The notes under the pieces are model-generated. The model saw only the letters and a list, made by a program, of their open reading frames with translations, was not told the origin of the DNA and searched no databases. Source: Elymus sibiricus (Eukaryota > Streptophyta > Magnoliopsida > Poales > Poaceae). Taken from it: DNA of 64,000 bases. Every line of letters begins with the position of its first letter. Position 1 is the first letter of the stretch. The translations under genes were made by a program, and so were the position numbers. Positions 21,636 through 33,888 of this stretch are shown here, in pieces. Location: the NCBI GenBank assembly GCA_039707655.1, contig CM077666.1:298432166-298496165 (forward strand), read 5' to 3'.

Positions 21636-21962
21636 ACTCGGTGGGACCGGGTGAAACCACTCGGTGAGACCGACTAGTGAAAAAGGTTTGAACTTTAGGC
21701 TTTTCGGTGAGACCGGATGAAACCACTCGGTGAGACCAATGGGTGATGACCTACGTACTTTCCACACTTCGGTGACACTGATCGAAACCACTCGGAAATT
21801 CCGAGATGAAGTCGACTGGTTACAGAAGCTTCGCACACGCACTTCGGTTGGACCAAATGTCATCTTGGTGAGACCGAGTTTCTAGGGTTTAGGCAATGGC
21901 TCTGTCAAGTGTATCTCGATGGGTCCGGGTAGGAGTGAATCCGTGGGACCGAGATAAGCTTT
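21636..21962 (-). promoter_or_regulatory. Array of CGGT-N(3-5)-ACCG palindromes upstream of the TATA box
   Basis: About ten copies or near-copies of CTCGGTGGGACCGAG-type palindromes occur at intervals of roughly 15-60 bp, ending about 45 bp before the TATA box on the minus strand. Examples: CTCGGTGGGACCGG at 21638, CTCGGTGAGACCG at 21660, TTCGGTGAGACCGG at 21704, CGTGGGACCGAG at 21943. The array is conserved in the E 5' LTR (56766-57060). A role as repeated protein-binding sites in U3 is inference. Confidence 0.55.
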
Positions 21963-22617
21963 AGGGTTTTGGACAGATAGGAATGTGAGGGTGTGGTTGA
22001 GGGTTTTTGGAGCAATATCTCTAAGCACTTGAACAAATGACTCATGATCAAAACCTCATCCCCTTTTAATAGTATTGGCTTTCCTATGGACTCAATGTGA
22101 TCTTTGATCACTTAACCAAAAATGTAGTCTTGGAGCTTTTGCCAATGCTTTGTCCTTTGCATTTGAGGGGTCCACATTCACATCTCATTGCCCTATTAAT
22201 TGAACTTTCCTGAAATATTCTTTGAATAGACATTAGTTCAATGATGTATATGTTGTTATGAATAACCAAAACCACTCGGGGATTAGTTGCACTTTCAACG
22301 GGTCCACAAGAGAGGTCACATTATTTTGTGTCTGCATACATTATGCATTGCTTAATATTACCTGGTACTTTATTATCCCGTTCACCTCTTAGGCTCCAAG
22401 TCAAGTTCAAATTAATATTAAAACTTGAGTTTTAAAATGCTTGTGGGGCACATATCGAGGCAGCAATGAATAGTATCTCTATCTACTATCTGGTTCATCT
22501 AGGGTATCTACTATGTGGTTCATCTTGTGTGGGAAACAAATAGTAAAGCAACCATCATCTGTCTTTTTATTAAACTAAAGCTATCATCTACCTGCTATCA
22601 TTAGTTTTGGATCTACC

Positions 22618-23619
22618 TGTTTCTTCCCTCTCTATCTTCTTGTGATGAATTGAGTCTTTCCCTTTAAGGTTTCGTTATTGTCGGATTGAATATTTTGGAT
22701 TTGAGAACACTTGATGTATGTCTTGCATGTGGATACCCGTGGTGACAATGGGGTATTCTATTCAGTCACTTGATGTATGTTTTGGTGATCAACTCGCGTA
22801 TTCCCGTGACCTTGGGGTAATCTAGGCATAGGGGTTGGTTGCATGTTTTCATCTTCTTTTCTCCGATAGAAACTTTGGGGGTACTCTTTGAAGTTTTTTG
22901 TGTGGATTGAATATTATGAATCTGAAGTTGTTTTGATGCATATCGAATAATCAACTCACGGATACTTGTGGTGACATTGGAGTATCTAGGTGACATTAGA
23001 GTTGGTTGATGCGTATCATATGTTGCTATTTTAGTACAAACTCTAGGGCTGTTTGTGACACTTATAGGGATGGCTCAATAGATTGATCAGAAAGGATAAC
23101 TTTGAGGTGGTTTCATACCCTACAGCAATTTCATCTTATGTTCTCCGCTAATAGGAACTTTGGAGTGATTCTTTATCGCACGTTGAGGGATTGTTGTATG
23201 ATTCAATTATGTTAGCATTGTTGAGAGATTGCACAAGTGAAAGTATGAACCCTAGGCCTTGTTTTCAAGCATTGCAATACTGTTTGTGCTCTGTTTTATC
23301 ACTTGCTACCTTGCTGTTTTTTATATTTTCAGATTACAAAAACCTATATCTACTATCCATAATACACTTGTATCACCATCTCATCGCCGAACTAATGCAC
23401 CTATACAATTTACCATTGTATTGGGTATGTTGGGGACACAACAGATTCTTTGTATTTGATTGCAGGATTGTTTGAGAGAGACCATCTTCATCCTACGCCT
23501 CCAACGGATTGATAAACCTTAGGTCATCCACTTGAGGGAAATTTGCTACTATCCTACAAAACTTTGCACTTGGAGGCCCAACAACGTCTACAAGAATAAA
23601 AGTTGCGTAGTAGACATCT
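22618..23619 (+). repeat. Upstream LTR of D, 5'-truncated
   Basis: 1002 bp that align with 29427-30423. The first ~620 bp of the LTR are missing. It ends GACATCT instead of GACATCA, then a PBS with one change (TGGCACCGTTGCCGGGGA). Confidence 0.85.
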
Positions 23620-23741
23620 AGCTCTTTTCTGGCACCGTTGCCGGGGAGGTGAGTGCTTGAAGGTATATCTTTAGATCTTGCAATTGAATCTTTTAGTTTC
23701 TTGTTTATTCACTAGTTTGGTTTATAAAATAAAACTACAAA

Positions 23742-25739
23742 AAAATGTAATTGAGGTTGCCTCAAATGCTTCATCTATATAATGTCTTTCTAGAAAATAA
23801 GGATTCCGATAATTGTGCTCAATTGTTAGAGGAAGAATTTGATAAAATGTTTAATGTGAGTTCCTTGAATGATGAGCATGGTTGCAATGTTGTTAGTATG
23901 AATTCTTTGAATATCCATAATGCTAATGATGATTGCACTAGTCATGATAAAAAGGTTTCTTATAAGCATGTCAATTTTTGTGGAGTGAATAAAATTTGTG
24001 AAGACATGCCATATAGGGATGATAGATTTTGTAAGAAGCATAAACATGATAAAACCAATTGGTGGCTTAAAGTGATAGATGAATTTTCTACAAAGTTATG
24101 CTCTCTTCATGCCATTACTTGTGAACTTTGCAATAAGATTGGTCATCTTAATTTCCAACGCATACTCTTTCATGATCGAATCGTGTCCAAATATTGCAAT
24201 AACTTGATCACCCTTGAACGTTATAATGAACTTTGTCTATTTTTGGGGTGTGAAGAATTGTCACATAAAAAATACTTGGTTTGAAGCATTCATATTCACG
24301 GACCATACTGAATGTAATCTAACGGAAATCTATATGTTTTGTATGGTAAATTGCAATGAGAATGCTTATATAGCCAACTATAGAAAGACGGGAAAACAAA
24401 TAGAATATAAAAGGAATACTAATGAAAGGGTACAGCTTTCCAATTTCCATCCTATTGTCTCTTGTGCTGAAACAGGTGACGAGAAGGAGCTTCCTATCCA
24501 ACCAATGTCTTCAATAAGAAGCTCGGAAAAACTAAATAAACCCACACGTAATGTGGTGAAGAAGAAGAAAAGAAGGAAAAGTAGAGGTAAAGAGGTATCT
24601 CTCCCAAATAATGTTGCTCTTATTATTGTTGTGCCTCATGAGAATGAATCAAAAATAATAGTGGAAGATGATACACTTGATGATGATTTTGTTTTGCCTA
24701 TTACTTGTTATGATGATTATGATTGGGAAGATAATGATACTTCTTATAATCTTGAAAATCTTTATGGCACCAACTTGGAAAATTATGATGACAATAATTG
24801 TTATACTATTGGTGCTATTCATACTATTGATGATAAGTGTGATTATGTTAATGATATGCAAACCCACGAGCTTGGGGATGCTATGTTTGATTGGAATGAC
24901 ATGTTTGAGAATTTATTTGCTGCAAATGATGTTCATCCTAAGCTTGGGTATGTTATGCTTAATGAATATGATCTTTTTATTCCCCCTACTTTTGATGAGC
25001 TAATTTGTTGTGATGATAGCATGCCTCCTATCTATGATGATTGCAATAATAATAAAAGTGGGTTTGGAAGAGTGTAAACTTTAGGTAATGATTATCCCAC
25101 TATTTTGGAGGGTGTTCAATCTTATAATAATGATAAAAGTGGATATGGAGAGGTCATGACTTTATTTAATGTTGAATCCACTACTTTGGAAGAGGTTTCA
25201 ATTGATTATGATGAGAACAAAGTTGCTACTTATGATGATTATTGTGATGATACTTATGTTATGAAAAGTAGTGTTGATTATTATTATAAAACTTTCATAA
25301 TTATGAATACCCTTTTACTGAACATTACTCTTTTAATGTGGAAACAATTTTTAGTATTCAAGTTTCATACGATACTCCCACTATTATGAATGAGAAGAAA
25401 TTTGCTTATGTGGAGAGTAACAAAAAAATTATGCTTGTGAATAATGAAAAGAATGCTTTTTGTGATGGTTATATTGTTGAATTCATTCATGATGCTACTG
25501 AAAATTATTATGAGAGATGAACATATGCTTGTAGGCTTCTCAACAATATCAAGTTTCCTCTCTATGTGTTGAAAGTTTTGAAGTTATACTTGTTTTGCCT
25601 TCCTATGCAAGTTAATTCTTGCTCCCATAAATTATTTGCTCACAAAATCCCTATGCATAGGAAGCAGGTTAGGCTTAAATGTGATTGCCATATATTTGAT
25701 GATGCTCCCATTGTGTTTCAATTCTTTAGTTTTATGTGA
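23742..25739 (+). pseudogene. Family-specific acidic protein of D (longer copy), disrupted
   Basis: The ATG at 23742 is followed at once by TAA, where the second D copy and B have GAA (MELRLPQML). The frame then runs through a Cys/His-rich part (HVNFCGVNKICEDMPYRD, FCKKHKHDKTNWW, ITCELCNKIGHLNFQ) that could bind metal. It shifts frame near 24280, continues through a Lys-rich stretch (KKKKRRKSRGKE) and a long acidic part (YDDYDWEDND), meets a TAA near 25075, and shifts again near 25338 into the C-terminal part (MNEKKFAYVESNK ... FSFM). In B the Cys/His and Lys-rich parts are deleted. I know no function; the position after the primer site suggests a gag substitute. Confidence 0.6.
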
Positions 25740-25784
25740 GCATCATTGAAATCATCATGCCTAGCTAAAAAGGCATTAAAGAAA

Positions 25785-25807
25785 AGCGCTTGTTGGGAGA
25801 CAACTCA
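25785..25807 (+). other. Conserved GCGCTTGTTGGGAG motif after the ORF
   Basis: AAAAGCGCTTGTTGGGAGAC, about 48 bp after the ORF end, as in B and K. Confidence 0.55.
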
Positions 25808-28800
25808 ATAATTATACTTACTGTTTTTGTGTGTAGACAAGATTAATATACTGTAGTAATCATGTTTTATATGTTTTATTTCAATAATGTGCCAAGTAAA
25901 GCCTTTGGGATAGTGTGAATGCTTGTTGATTTGATTCTGTGCAAAAACAGAAACTTTTGCGTCCAGTGCTGGAATATCTATTCTGTACTGGAGCGTGAGA
26001 AAATTCTGAAATTTTTACACAGTATTAGGTTACCAATTTTTTACGTTTTCCTAATTTTTCAGAATTTTTTGAGGTACATAAGTATGGTTTCTAATTCGCT
26101 CACTACATGCTGTTCTGTTTTTGACAGATTCTGTTTTCGGTGCATAGTTTGCTTGTTTTAGTGTTTCCATAGCTTATATTGAGTAATATAAATTGTGGAA
26201 ATGGTGGAATACAGTAGGAATGATGTGAGAAGAATTATGAATCTTGTATTGACAGAACCTAAATGAATGATTTATTTTCACACTAACCTATCTCACGAAG
26301 TTCCGTTAAGTTTTGTGTGATTGAAGTTTTCAAGTTTTGGGTGAGATATCGATATGAGGAGAATAAGGAGTGGCAATACCCTAAGATTGGGGATACCCAA
26401 GGCACACCTAGGTAATATTCAAGGAAGACTCAAGCGTTTAAGCTTGGGTATGCTCCGGAAGGCATCCCCTCTTTCGTCTTCAACACTATCGGTAACCTCA
26501 TTTGGAGCTATATTTTTATTCGTCACATAATATGTGTTTTGCTTGGAGCGTCATTTTATTTTGTTGAGATTTGCTTGATGTTGTCAATAATCATGTTTTG
26601 AATCTTTTAGTTCAATAAAATGCCAATTATAGCCTTTACCATGCTCAGCTTGCAAGTTCATGTGTTGCTGTTTGAAAATAGAAAGTTTTCTGTTATGTCC
26701 AGAATATTCCTGAATAGTCAGAACATGATAAAAATCTGAAATTTTTACACAGTAAGAATGCATTAGTTCTCTGTCACTTGGTCATTTTTTAAAACTTTTG
26801 GAGTTAGGGAAGTATGAATTATTATTCCCCTTTTACAGATTGTTCTGTTTTGGCAGATTGCTGTTATAGTTGCACTGTTTTGCATACGTTTGCTTGTTTA
26901 ATGTTTCTATTTGTGGATAGGAGTATTAAATATGCAGAGGCATTTAGTATGCAATGTTTAATTATAATTTTAATGATTTTATACAGTATGGAATATTAAA
27001 GTTTTGAGTTAATTTATACTAACTTATCTCACGAGTTCTTGTTGAGTTTTGTGCTGATGAAGTTTAAAGATTTAGGAGAAGCCATGATATGAGAGGAATT
27101 AAGGAGACACAAGAGCTCAAGATTGCGGATGCCCAAGGCACCCCAAGATAACATTCCAAGAAGTCTCAAGCAACTAAGCTTGGGGATGCCCCGATAGGCA
27201 TCCCACCTTTCTTCATCAACACCTATCGGTTAGCCTAAGTTTTTACTTGTTCACATGATATGTGCTATTCTTGGAGTGTCCTTTTATTTTCATTTTATTT
27301 GCTGTTTGAATAAAATACTTGGATCTGAAATCTTTATTGAGAGAGAGTCTTCACAAAGCTTCCCATTCACTAAACTACTCTTTGTTCTTCACTTATATCT
27401 TTTGGTGTAGTTTGTCATTTGCTCTCGTGCTTCATTTATATCCCAAGAGTAAATTGTTGAATGAATTGAATGTCACAAATATGAAATTATATATGCTTCA
27501 TATGCTTGTCCCATGGGGAGTAATGACTTCACATACAAGAATTATAAGTGGTAAAATTTATTGAAAGTTAGCAAACATAGCATTAGTCACTTGAACAATT
27601 CATGAAAGAATATTGAAGGAAGAGAAGTTTCACATATAAATATACTATCTTGGACATCTTCTATGATTGTGAGCCCCCATTAATTATTTTCAATCTTGAT
27701 CAAGTAGTTGACGTTGGACAAGGAAGACAACATAATGGGTTATGTTTGTTTATATTCACATAGAAGTTATAGTGTCATGGATCCTCTAACATGTGGTGCT
27801 TGCTTAGGATCTTTTGCTAGCCAAAACTATGTACTAAGTAGAAATACTACTTGTGCATCCAAAAACCCTTAAACCCAATTTCTTGCCATGAGAGTCCACC
27901 ATATCTACCTATGGATTGAATAAGATCCTTCAAGTAAGTTGTCATCGGTGCAAAAAGCAATAAAAATTGCTCCTAAATATGTATGATCTTTTATTGGAAG
28001 GGAAAATAAGCTTTGTACGAACTTGTGATGGTGGAGAAATAAAAGCGACAGACTGCATAATAAAGGTTGCTATCACAAGGGGAAATATAAAGTGACATTC
28101 ATTTCCATTAAGAGCTTGCACATCCAAAAATAAAAAGCGCATGACAACCTCTGCTTCCTACTGCGAAGGGCCTATCTTTTACTTTTCTGTATTTACTTTT
28201 ATGTATTTACTTTATGCGAGACTCAGTAATGTTCATCCCTATTCCGCTCTATTTATTCACTAGTGGGCAAGCATCATGTGGTGGGGAAAGATCCAGGCAC
28301 ATATATCCAATTGAATATAGGTGATCATGAGTTATTATTGTTGACATTATCCCTGAGATAAATAAGTTGGGAGGCAAAACATTAAGCCCCTATCTTCCTA
28401 TGTGTTTGACTGAAACGGTGTGTTCTAAAAATATGCTTTGAGTGTCAGCAATCATGGAAGACTATATGATAGTTGGGTATGTGGAATTTGCTAAATCAAA
28501 GCTCTTACATAGACCCTTCCTGAAAATAAGATGAATTGCAATTGTTTGATGACTGAGAACATAATTTGCTAGTTTTCAAGAAAGTTTATGATCTATACTT
28601 TAACATGTGAATAGCTTGCTACTTGATCATGAGAAGTTTTATGAGATGAGCTACTGTTTATGATATATATTGATGCTCGAAAAAGTGATTGCAATTATCA
28701 TTGATCAAACTTATGCACTATGCTAGCATTCACACTTCATAAATTATTTCTTTTATCATTTACCTACTCGAGGATGAGCTGGAATTAAGCTTGGGGATGC
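25808..28800 (+). other. 3' non-coding internal region of D
   Basis: AT-rich with no supported gene. Holds the ~730-bp tandem duplication seen in B, with GGGGAT-GCCCAAGGCAC modules at about 26375-26480 and 27117-27212, and ends in the polypurine tract AAGCTTGGGGATGC before the LTR. Confidence 0.75.
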
Positions 28801-30423
28801 TGATACGTCTCCAACGTATCTATAATTTATGAAGTATTCATAAAATGTTTATAACGATTTTATATGGTTTTGGTATGATTTGAATAGAAATAACATGCCG
28901 TTTTCAGCAGAACTACCGTGGTGTTGTTTTTTGTGTAGAAATAAAAGTTCTCGGAATTGGACGAAACTTTTTGACGATTTTTTTGGACCAAAAGAGACCC
29001 CCGAAGCTTCGTGGAAGGACAAGAAGCCTCACGATGAGCTCACAAGGTATCACGGCGCAGCCTGGGGGGCGTGTGCTGTTGCCTTGTGGGGCCCTCATAG
29101 CTCCTTTTCGCGTGATTCCAACGCTGAAAAATCCTATAAATAGAGAAACCCCTAGAAATAAACCTAGAACTTCGACGACACCGCCGCAAGCCTTTGTACT
29201 GAAGAAATACCATCTGGAGCCCTGTTCCGGCACCCTGCCGGAGGGGGGGATCATCACCGGAGGCCATCTTCATCATCCCGGCGGTCTCCATGACGAGGAG
29301 GGAGTAGTTCACCCTCGGGGCTGAGGGTATGTACTAGTAGCTATGTGTTTGATCTCTCTCTCCCGTGTTCTTGATTTGGCACGATCTTGATGTATCACGA
29401 GCTTTGTTAATATAGTTAGATCATATGGTGTTTCTTCCCTCTCTATCTTCTTGTGATGAATTGAGTCTTTCCCTTTGAGGTTTCGTTATTGTCGGATTGA
29501 ATATTTTGGATTTGAGAACACTTGATGTATGCCTTGCATGTGAATACCAGTGGTGAAAATGGGGTATTCTATTCAGTCACTTGATGTATGTTTTGGTGAT
29601 CAACTCGCGGATTCCCGTGACCTTGGGGTAATCTAGGCATAGGGGTTGGTTGCATGTTTCATCTTCTTTTCTCTGATAGAAACTTTGGGGGTACTCTTTG
29701 AAGTTCTTTGTGTTGATTGAATATTATGAATCTAAAGTTGTTTTGATGCATATCGAATAATCAACTCAAGGATACTTGTGGTGACATTGGAGTATCTAGG
29801 TGACATTAGATTTGGTTGATGCGTATCATATGTTGTTATTTTAGTACGAACTCTAGGGCTGTTTGTGACACTTATAGGAATGGCTCAATAGATTGATCGG
29901 AAAGGATAACTTTTAGGTGGTCTCGTACCCTACAACAATTTCATCTTATGTTCTCCGCTAATAGGAACTTTGGAGTGATTCTTTATCGCATGTTGAGGGA
30001 TTGTTATATGATTCAACTATGTTAGCATTGTTGAGAGATTGCACTAGTGAAAGTATGAACCCTAGGCCTTGTTTTCAAGCATTGCAATACCGTTTGTGCT
30101 CCGTTTTATCACTTGCTACCTGTTTTTATATTTTCAGATTACAAAAACCTATATCTACTATCCATACTACACTTGTATCACCATCTCTTCGCCGAACTAG
30201 TGCACATATACAATTTACCATTGTATTGGGTGTGTTGGGGACACAATAGATTCTTTGTATTTGATTGCAGGATTGTTTGAGAGAGACCATTTTCATCCTA
30301 CGCCTCCCACAGATTGATAAACCTTAGGTCATCCACTTGAGGGAAATTTGCTACTGTCCTACAAAACTCTGCACTTGGAGCCCAATAACGTCTACAAGAA
30401 TAAAAGTTGCGTAGAAGACATCA
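28801..30423 (+). repeat. Full-length LTR of D
   Basis: 1623 bp, TGATACGTCTCC...GACATCA, aligning with 5788-7430 of B throughout. Confidence 0.9.
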
Positions 30424-30932
30424 AGCTCTTTTCTGGCGTCGTTGCCGGGGAGGTGAGTGCTTGAAGGTATATCTTTAAATCTTGCAATTGAATCTTTTAG
30501 TTTCTTGTTTATTCACTAGTTTGGTTTATAAAAGAAAACTACAAAAAAAATGGAATTGAGGTTGCCTCAAATGCTTCATCTATATAATGTCTTTCTTGAA
30601 AATAAGGATTCTGATAATTGTGCTCAATTGTTACAGGAAGAATTTGATAAAATGTTTAATGTGAGTTCCTTGAATGATGAACATGGTTGCAATGTTGTTA
30701 GTATGAATTCTTTGAATATCCATAATGCTAATGATGATTGTTCTAGTCATGATAAAAAGGTTTCTTATAAGCATGTCAATTTTTGTGGAGTGAATAAAAT
30801 TTGTGAAGACATGCCATATAGGGATGGTAGATTTTGTAAGAAGCATAAACATGATAAAACCAATTGGTGGCTTAAGGTGATAGATGAATTTGCCACAAAT
30901 TTATGCTCTCTTCATCCCATTACTTGTGAACT
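30424..30932 (+). pseudogene. Second, truncated internal region of D with ORF start
   Basis: The primer site (TGGCGTCGTTGCCGGGGA, one mismatch) and leader repeat those of 23620-23741. The ORF start at 30550 is intact here (MELRLPQMLHLYNVFLENKD) and matches the 23742 copy for about 127 codons, through HPITCEL, before the break at 30930-30932. Confidence 0.8.
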
Positions 30933-31452
30933 GATCGAAACCACTCAGAAATTCCAAGATGACGTCGATTGGTTATAGAAGGTTGGCACGCGCACTTCGG
31001 TGGGACCGAATGTCATCTTGGTTAGACCGAGTTTCTTGGGTGTAGGCAGTGGCTCTGTCAAGTGTATCTCGGTGGGTCCGGGTTGGACTGAATCGGTGGG
31101 ACCGAGATAGGCTTTATGGTTTTGGATAGATAGGAATGTGAGGGTGTGGTTGAGGGTTTTTGGAGCAATATCTCTAAGCACTTGAGCAAATGACTCATGA
31201 TCAAAACCTCATCCCCTTTTAATAGTTTGGCTTTCCTATGGACTCAATTTGATCTTTGATCACTTAACCAAAAATGTAGAGTCTTGGAGCTTTTGCCAAT
31301 ACTTTGTCCTATGCATTTGAGGGGTCCATATTCACATCTCATTGCCATACCTAATTGAACTTTCCTGAAATATTCTTTGAATAGGCATTAGTTCAATGAT
31401 GTATATGTTGTTATGAATTACAAAAACCACCCGGGGATTAGTTGCACTTTCA
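30930..31452 (-). repeat. 3' LTR of E, truncated
   Basis: Matches about 21774-22297 of the solo LTR. Starts TGAAAGTGCAACTAATCC on the minus strand and is joined to D at a 3-bp ACT microhomology. Confidence 0.85.
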
Positions 31453-31951
31453 ATCTCCCCCTTTTTGGTAATTGATGACAACATATAGATCAAAGCTTCG
31501 ACATAAGATATAATCATTGAATAACATCATCGCTTTGAGAAGTATGTGATAAGCAAGAGCTCCCCCTAAATTTGTGCATTATTTAAAATTTGCGTTTGAA
31601 TGCAAATGCACAATCGATTATGATCAAGGGGTGACTCTTCCATGCCACATACATCTTGGTGGAATGCCCAAAAGAATATGAATGAAATACAACAAGCACT
31701 CATCACCAAGCAAACATGTGAATGACCATAGCAACAAGCATAACTGATAGATAAGTAGCGTGATACACAAATAAAGTATGGTCACACACAAATAGTCTTA
31801 CAAACCAACAAGATCAAAGTATCTCAACGAAAGCAAATCCAATAAAACTAGCAAAAGCAAAAGACTCTCTCTCTCTCTCTCTCTCAGCATATGATCTATA
31901 TCACTCTCCCCCTTTGGCAACAAGTTACCAAAAAATTCAAATGATATAGAG
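31453..31951 (-). other. Polypurine tract and 3' non-coding tail of E
   Basis: Next to the LTR the minus strand reads CCAAAAAGGGGGAGAT, a good polypurine tract. A (CT)n run is at about 31864-31886. No gene seen. Confidence 0.65.
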
Positions 31952-33838
31952 CTAAACGTCACTCTGGGCTCGATCCACGGCAACTGGCGATGAAGTAGTC
32001 CTCTGACGGGCAGCTCCTTTGTGGGTCGATGGAGTGGAGAGAAGTGCATCTACAAATGCTTCGGAAGACGTCTGCTGAACTAGAGGGGTGGACACTGGTG
32101 GTGGAACAACAGCAGGTGTAACAACTGTGGTAGATCTAGACTGGGTCTGGAACTGAGTAGTAGTAGGAGGCTCATCAGAATCACTCTGCCTGGCTTCAAC
32201 ATGTGCCTTGAGCTTCTCTAGGTCAGTGGCCATCCCAGTTACCTTGACGTCAAAATCATGGAACTTAGTTTCCACAATCCTATCGAGGCTCTCCTGGTTC
32301 TTCACGAGGTTAGCTAGGCCTCGCTCGATCCTCTGGGTAGCCTAGAGAAGATACATCATTTGTTCTGTCTTCATCTTGGGCAGCTCTACAGTAGAATTAC
32401 TGGGCCCACTAGACGGTGCAGCAGCTCTGACAGTCTCAGCCTGTGCCTGAGCATAAGTAGAGGTGGGATGCGCGGGATCCATAGTGACTGTCCAATCCTC
32501 CAACTCTGGTTGAAGTGGCAAGTGTGGGCGGTCAAGCAGATAAACATTCCTACCAACCTTGGAGTTGATAAGCATCTGAATGTATGGTGCATATCCGCAA
32601 CAACGCTTCTGGTCAGCAGCTATTCTCTTCACTGTTTCCACAATGAGATCCACGACTTTGAAGTTGGTGCAACCATCAATGTGATGAAGCATATCAATAG
32701 AGTAGCCACGGATCATCCTCTCATCTCCAGACTTGGGCATGAGTGTATACCTAAGAATAGTGTTGATGGTGGCTAGCCCTGGTAGAAGATAGTAGACGAA
32801 TGCCAACTTGTGTGTGGAAACATACTCAGAAGGGATGGCCATGTACATGTTAGCCATGGAGTTACTATCTCTGCGAGGTTTTGCATAAACATCCACATAA
32901 CCCTCTCCAGATGGGGGCACGCCAATCATCTCAGCCCATTCTTCAACAGAAGACTCATATCAGACACCTTCGGTCATCAACTTGATCTTGCCATCGGGGT
33001 AGAAATGTGCTGTAGAGTAGAATTGCATGATGAGCTCATCATTCCATGCATTCATCTAGGTACCAATGAACTCGTCAAGCTCTAGTGTCTTGAAGTTCTC
33101 ATGCACGTTGGGTAAGTTGTCTGGGTGAGCATCAATGTATTCCCAGTCAACCCATCTCATGTCACTGACAGCTGGGCTCTTGTCAAGAAGCATAGTCTCA
33201 TAGAAGTACTGTTGCTCCCTGGTGTGGAATGTATAGTCCACAGCTTTCCTCCTCCTAATAGCGTAGGGATCCGAAGTCCTCCATCTCCTCAGTCCTTTGT
33301 CCTTCCTTTTCTTCATGAATTCTACCTCCGGATGTGAGTCATCATGAGCAAGCAGAAATGGTCTGATCTTCTTCAGATGCGTTGGGGCTTCTTCTTCATC
33401 TCTCTCAGGCACTGGGGCCTTGTTCTTTTGTGATGCAGCAATGTTTGTTGTAGCCTTCCCCTTGGCCTTTGCAGCAGTCTTGGCCTTGGTAGCTGGAGGT
33501 GCAATCTTTGGCATAGCATCTGCCATCAGCTTCTTTTGCCTCTTTGGAAGTGGCATGGACACTTGAGTTTCCTCCTCCTCCTCTTCTTCTTCTTCCTCGG
33601 CAGTAACAGGCTCATCAATACAAATGGATGATCTCTTGAAAGTAACATGACCTACCTGCTTCCTTTCCATCTTCTTGGGCTTGGGCTTTGATTTCCCTGG
33701 AGCTGAGCAACCTACAACAGTGTGTGTCAAAGCTATTCCTCTCTTTGCTGCAGTGGAGGCTGACACCTTTTGAGCAACTGCTCTCTTCTTGTCAGAAGTG
33801 CCATACTCCCTGCTCACAACTTCCTCTTGGAAGTTGCA
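31952..33838 (-). pseudogene. Putative plant transposon protein (PF20167-like) of E, three in-frame stops
   Basis: A single minus-strand frame of about 629 codons ends at 31952. It is interrupted only by stop codons: TAG at 33056-33058, TGA at about 32990 and TAG at about 32339. The order is: a Lys/Glu-rich N-terminal region with a Glu run and basic stretches (KSKPKPKKMERKQ), then a conserved block (DMRWVDWEYIDAHPDNLP, ELIMQFYSTAHFYPDG, SVEEWAEMIGVPPSGE, KLAFVYYLLPGLATINTILR), then a Ser/Thr/Pro/Gln-rich tail. The central block matches what I remember of the domain called 'putative plant transposon protein' in grasses. Its biochemical role is unknown. In E it occupies the place of pol. Confidence 0.7.
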
Positions 33839-33888
33839 TTATCAGGAATAAATTCTAAGTCCTCCTCATATGAGTTCTTTCTCTAACT

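Larger units (their letters stand above)
20796..22297 (-). mobile_element. Solo LTR of Copia family E
   Basis: A 1502-bp LTR (minus strand TGAAAGTGC...GATCCTACA) with perfect ACGGG duplications on both sides (20791-20795 and 22298-22302) and no internal region, so a product of LTR-LTR recombination. It matches the E LTR at 55935-57066 and 30930-31452. Short ORFs inside it are chance frames. Confidence 0.9.
20665..22617. other. Unassigned remnant split by a solo LTR
   Basis: 20665-20795 and 22303-22617 become continuous when the solo LTR and one ACGGG copy are removed. The left piece reads without stops in one frame (for example PSFPAVGSHNNYITIIDSADEP) and may be a retroelement coding remnant. 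The right piece is AT-rich and non-coding. I cannot assign a family. Confidence 0.4.
22618..30932 (+). mobile_element. Element D: tandem LTR-internal-LTR-internal, B family
   Basis: Plus-strand copy of the B family. A 5'-truncated LTR (22618-23619) is followed by a tRNA-Asp primer site, the internal region (23620-28800), a full LTR (28801-30423), and then again a primer site and the start of the internal region (30424-30932). This head-to-tail form is what unequal recombination between LTRs produces. The right end is cut at 30930-30932 where sequence switches to the E-family LTR with ACT shared at the junction. The left end is cut at 22618. No target duplications remain. Confidence 0.85.
30930..33888 (-). 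mobile_element. Copia-derived element E, 3' portion
   Basis: Minus strand: accessory ORF (31952-33838), non-coding tail, polypurine tract (AAAAAGGGGGAGAT) and 3' LTR (30930-31452, 523 bp, cut at its inner end). It is cut at 33888 by the deleted 3' LTR of F. It is in the same orientation and family as 46995-48742 and 55809-57066, so I read these as one element dispersed by later insertions. Confidence 0.7.

Noticed and set aside
24668..25003. 111-codon hydrophobic ORF that looks like a membrane protein
   Set aside because: Out-of-frame shadow of the acidic GAT-rich coding region of D.
32360..32776. 138-codon plus-strand ORF
   Set aside because: Antisense to the PF20167-like frame, which is supported by conserved blocks.
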